Of a DNA stretch of 64,000 nucleotides, positions 63,081-64,000 are shown in pieces; within the stretch, counting starts at the first letter, position 1; every line of letters starts with the position of its first letter. Both the position numbers and the translations under genes were made by a program. The DNA comes from Cacajao melanocephalus (lineage: Eukaryota; Chordata; Mammalia; Primates; Pitheciidae): positions 1 to 64,000 of the forward strand of contig CAUYLG010071394.1 in NCBI GenBank assembly GCA_963573385.1, written 5' to 3'. The notes under the pieces were generated by a model. That model did no database searches. It was given only the letters and a program-made list of their open reading frames with translations, and was not told the origin of the DNA.

Positions 63081-64000
63081 AAAAAGACTGCAAGCTAAGC
63101 CATTACATAAGAGGTCCTTCCTAGCCTTCACATTCTGGGATTCCAAGCAGGGTTCAATGTGGGCATCCCTCTGCTCAAACAGCAATGCAGAGCTGGACAG
63201 CTCGGGGTGAGTGAAGAGGGATCCTATGAAGGTGCAGAGCAAAGCTGTTTCTTTCAAGAAGATGCCCAAGAAAAGGCGGAATTTCGCTTTCTATCCTGAA
63301 AGTGTTGCCTCATGAGTATGGTAATCTCATTCTTATAGCGCCACCTACTGATAAATAACTTTTCAGCAGCAGATAAAATGTGCTTGCAAAAGGTTTGGTA
63401 TCTCTACCTAATCTTGACTTTCTAATAAGCATATTTCAGGAAAAAATGTCAAGTGATATTTAAAAACAAAACCTCTCTCATAGAAGGACTTCTCTAACAG
63501 CTTTAATATTTAGAAAGAAAAGGGAAATAGAGCTTTGCAGACTTATTCCGTATTTATAAAAAAGAACCAAACCTTTCATTTGCTCTCCTTTACAAGGAAT
63601 GGATTCCTTGCTCAATAAAGCAAGCATTTTCCAAAAAGGTCATGAGTGTTAACCAAATTTGAATTGAGAGATTTACATTTTAATGGCAGTAAGGGAGATC
63701 ACTGCTCTGAAGAGTCCCAAGGGTAATCCTTTTCTAAAGCAAAATAACCACTCCAAAATATTTGCTTTGGTAAGTTCAGCTTCTCATTTATTTTGTTTTA
63801 AATCTGGGCCCACCTGTTCTTGTGACATGGGTTCTGGGCAATTTTAAATGACAGCTTTTACTTCACACCCTCTTTAAAAACAAGCCAAATGCACTCAAAA
63901 CCCATTTTGTGCTGGCAGTGAGGCATGTGTAAGAGGTTATTTACGATGTGCTGCGCCTGCCTGGATCTGGTGGGCAGGCCAGATGGGCGCCCTCCTCTTG
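63081..64000. other. Unique-looking end of the window
   Basis: No recognised repeat. 63110-63145 has a short partial MIR-like tail. The last 60 bases turn GC-rich ('ctgcgcctgcctggatctgg', 'gatgggcgccctcctcttg'), which may herald a different sequence class beyond the window. Confidence 0.4.
63338..63351 (-). promoter_or_regulatory. Candidate CTCF binding site
   Basis: On the minus strand the bases read tcagtaggtggcgc, which matches 13 of 14 positions of the CTCF core CCASYAGRKGGCRS (only position 1 differs). It lies in unique sequence outside repeats. Binding is an inference; no flanking motif was scored. Confidence 0.45.

Overview
The window looks like primate, most likely human, nuclear DNA. 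It has many Alu elements of the J, S and Y classes. The copy at 51.3 kb has AluY diagnostic bases, which points to the catarrhine lineage. Alongside these are L1P and L1M LINE fragments, L2 and MIR relics, ERVL-MaLR LTRs (MLT1, MST/THE1 type), ERVL (MLT2) LTRs with a broken provirus, and the DNA transposons MER2 and MER5A. I see no protein-coding gene, exon, tRNA, rRNA, operon or CRISPR array that I can support. The window reads as an intergenic or deep-intronic stretch. All family names come from memory of consensus sequences and no database was searched.

Layout. 0-10 kb: an L1 3' end, an MLT2 LTR, an old L1M with an Alu inside, a MaLR LTR, then an old L1M (minus) carrying a 5'-inverted L1P and an MLT1A LTR; next an MLT1 LTR carrying an LTR-like segment and an L1PA 3' end. 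10-17 kb: Alus, MER5A, two old L1 3' ends, an MLT2 LTR. 17-18.6 kb: an L2 split by an Alu and by a full-length MER2. 19-25 kb: an Alu cluster and microsatellites. 25-36 kb: MIR relics and the longest stretches of apparently unique sequence. 36-40 kb: an MST-type LTR, then a rearranged L2/L1 area with a 30-bp hairpin and a 132-bp local duplication. 40-52 kb: an ERV1-type LTR, L1M, L2, two local partial duplications and an AluY. 52.4-58.8 kb: a nested stack in which an L2 holds an MLT1 LTR, which holds an ERVL provirus, which holds two Alus and an MST-type LTR. 59-64 kb: a MaLR LTR, a 206-codon open frame of doubtful meaning, MIR/L2 relics, another MST/THE1-type LTR, and a good match to the CTCF motif.

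There is no gene set acting together here. The interest lies in the order of insertions and in several local copy events (24.4, 25.0, 38.6, 47.8 and 52.0 kb) that look like replication-template switches rather than retrotransposition. I found no convincing new biological system.
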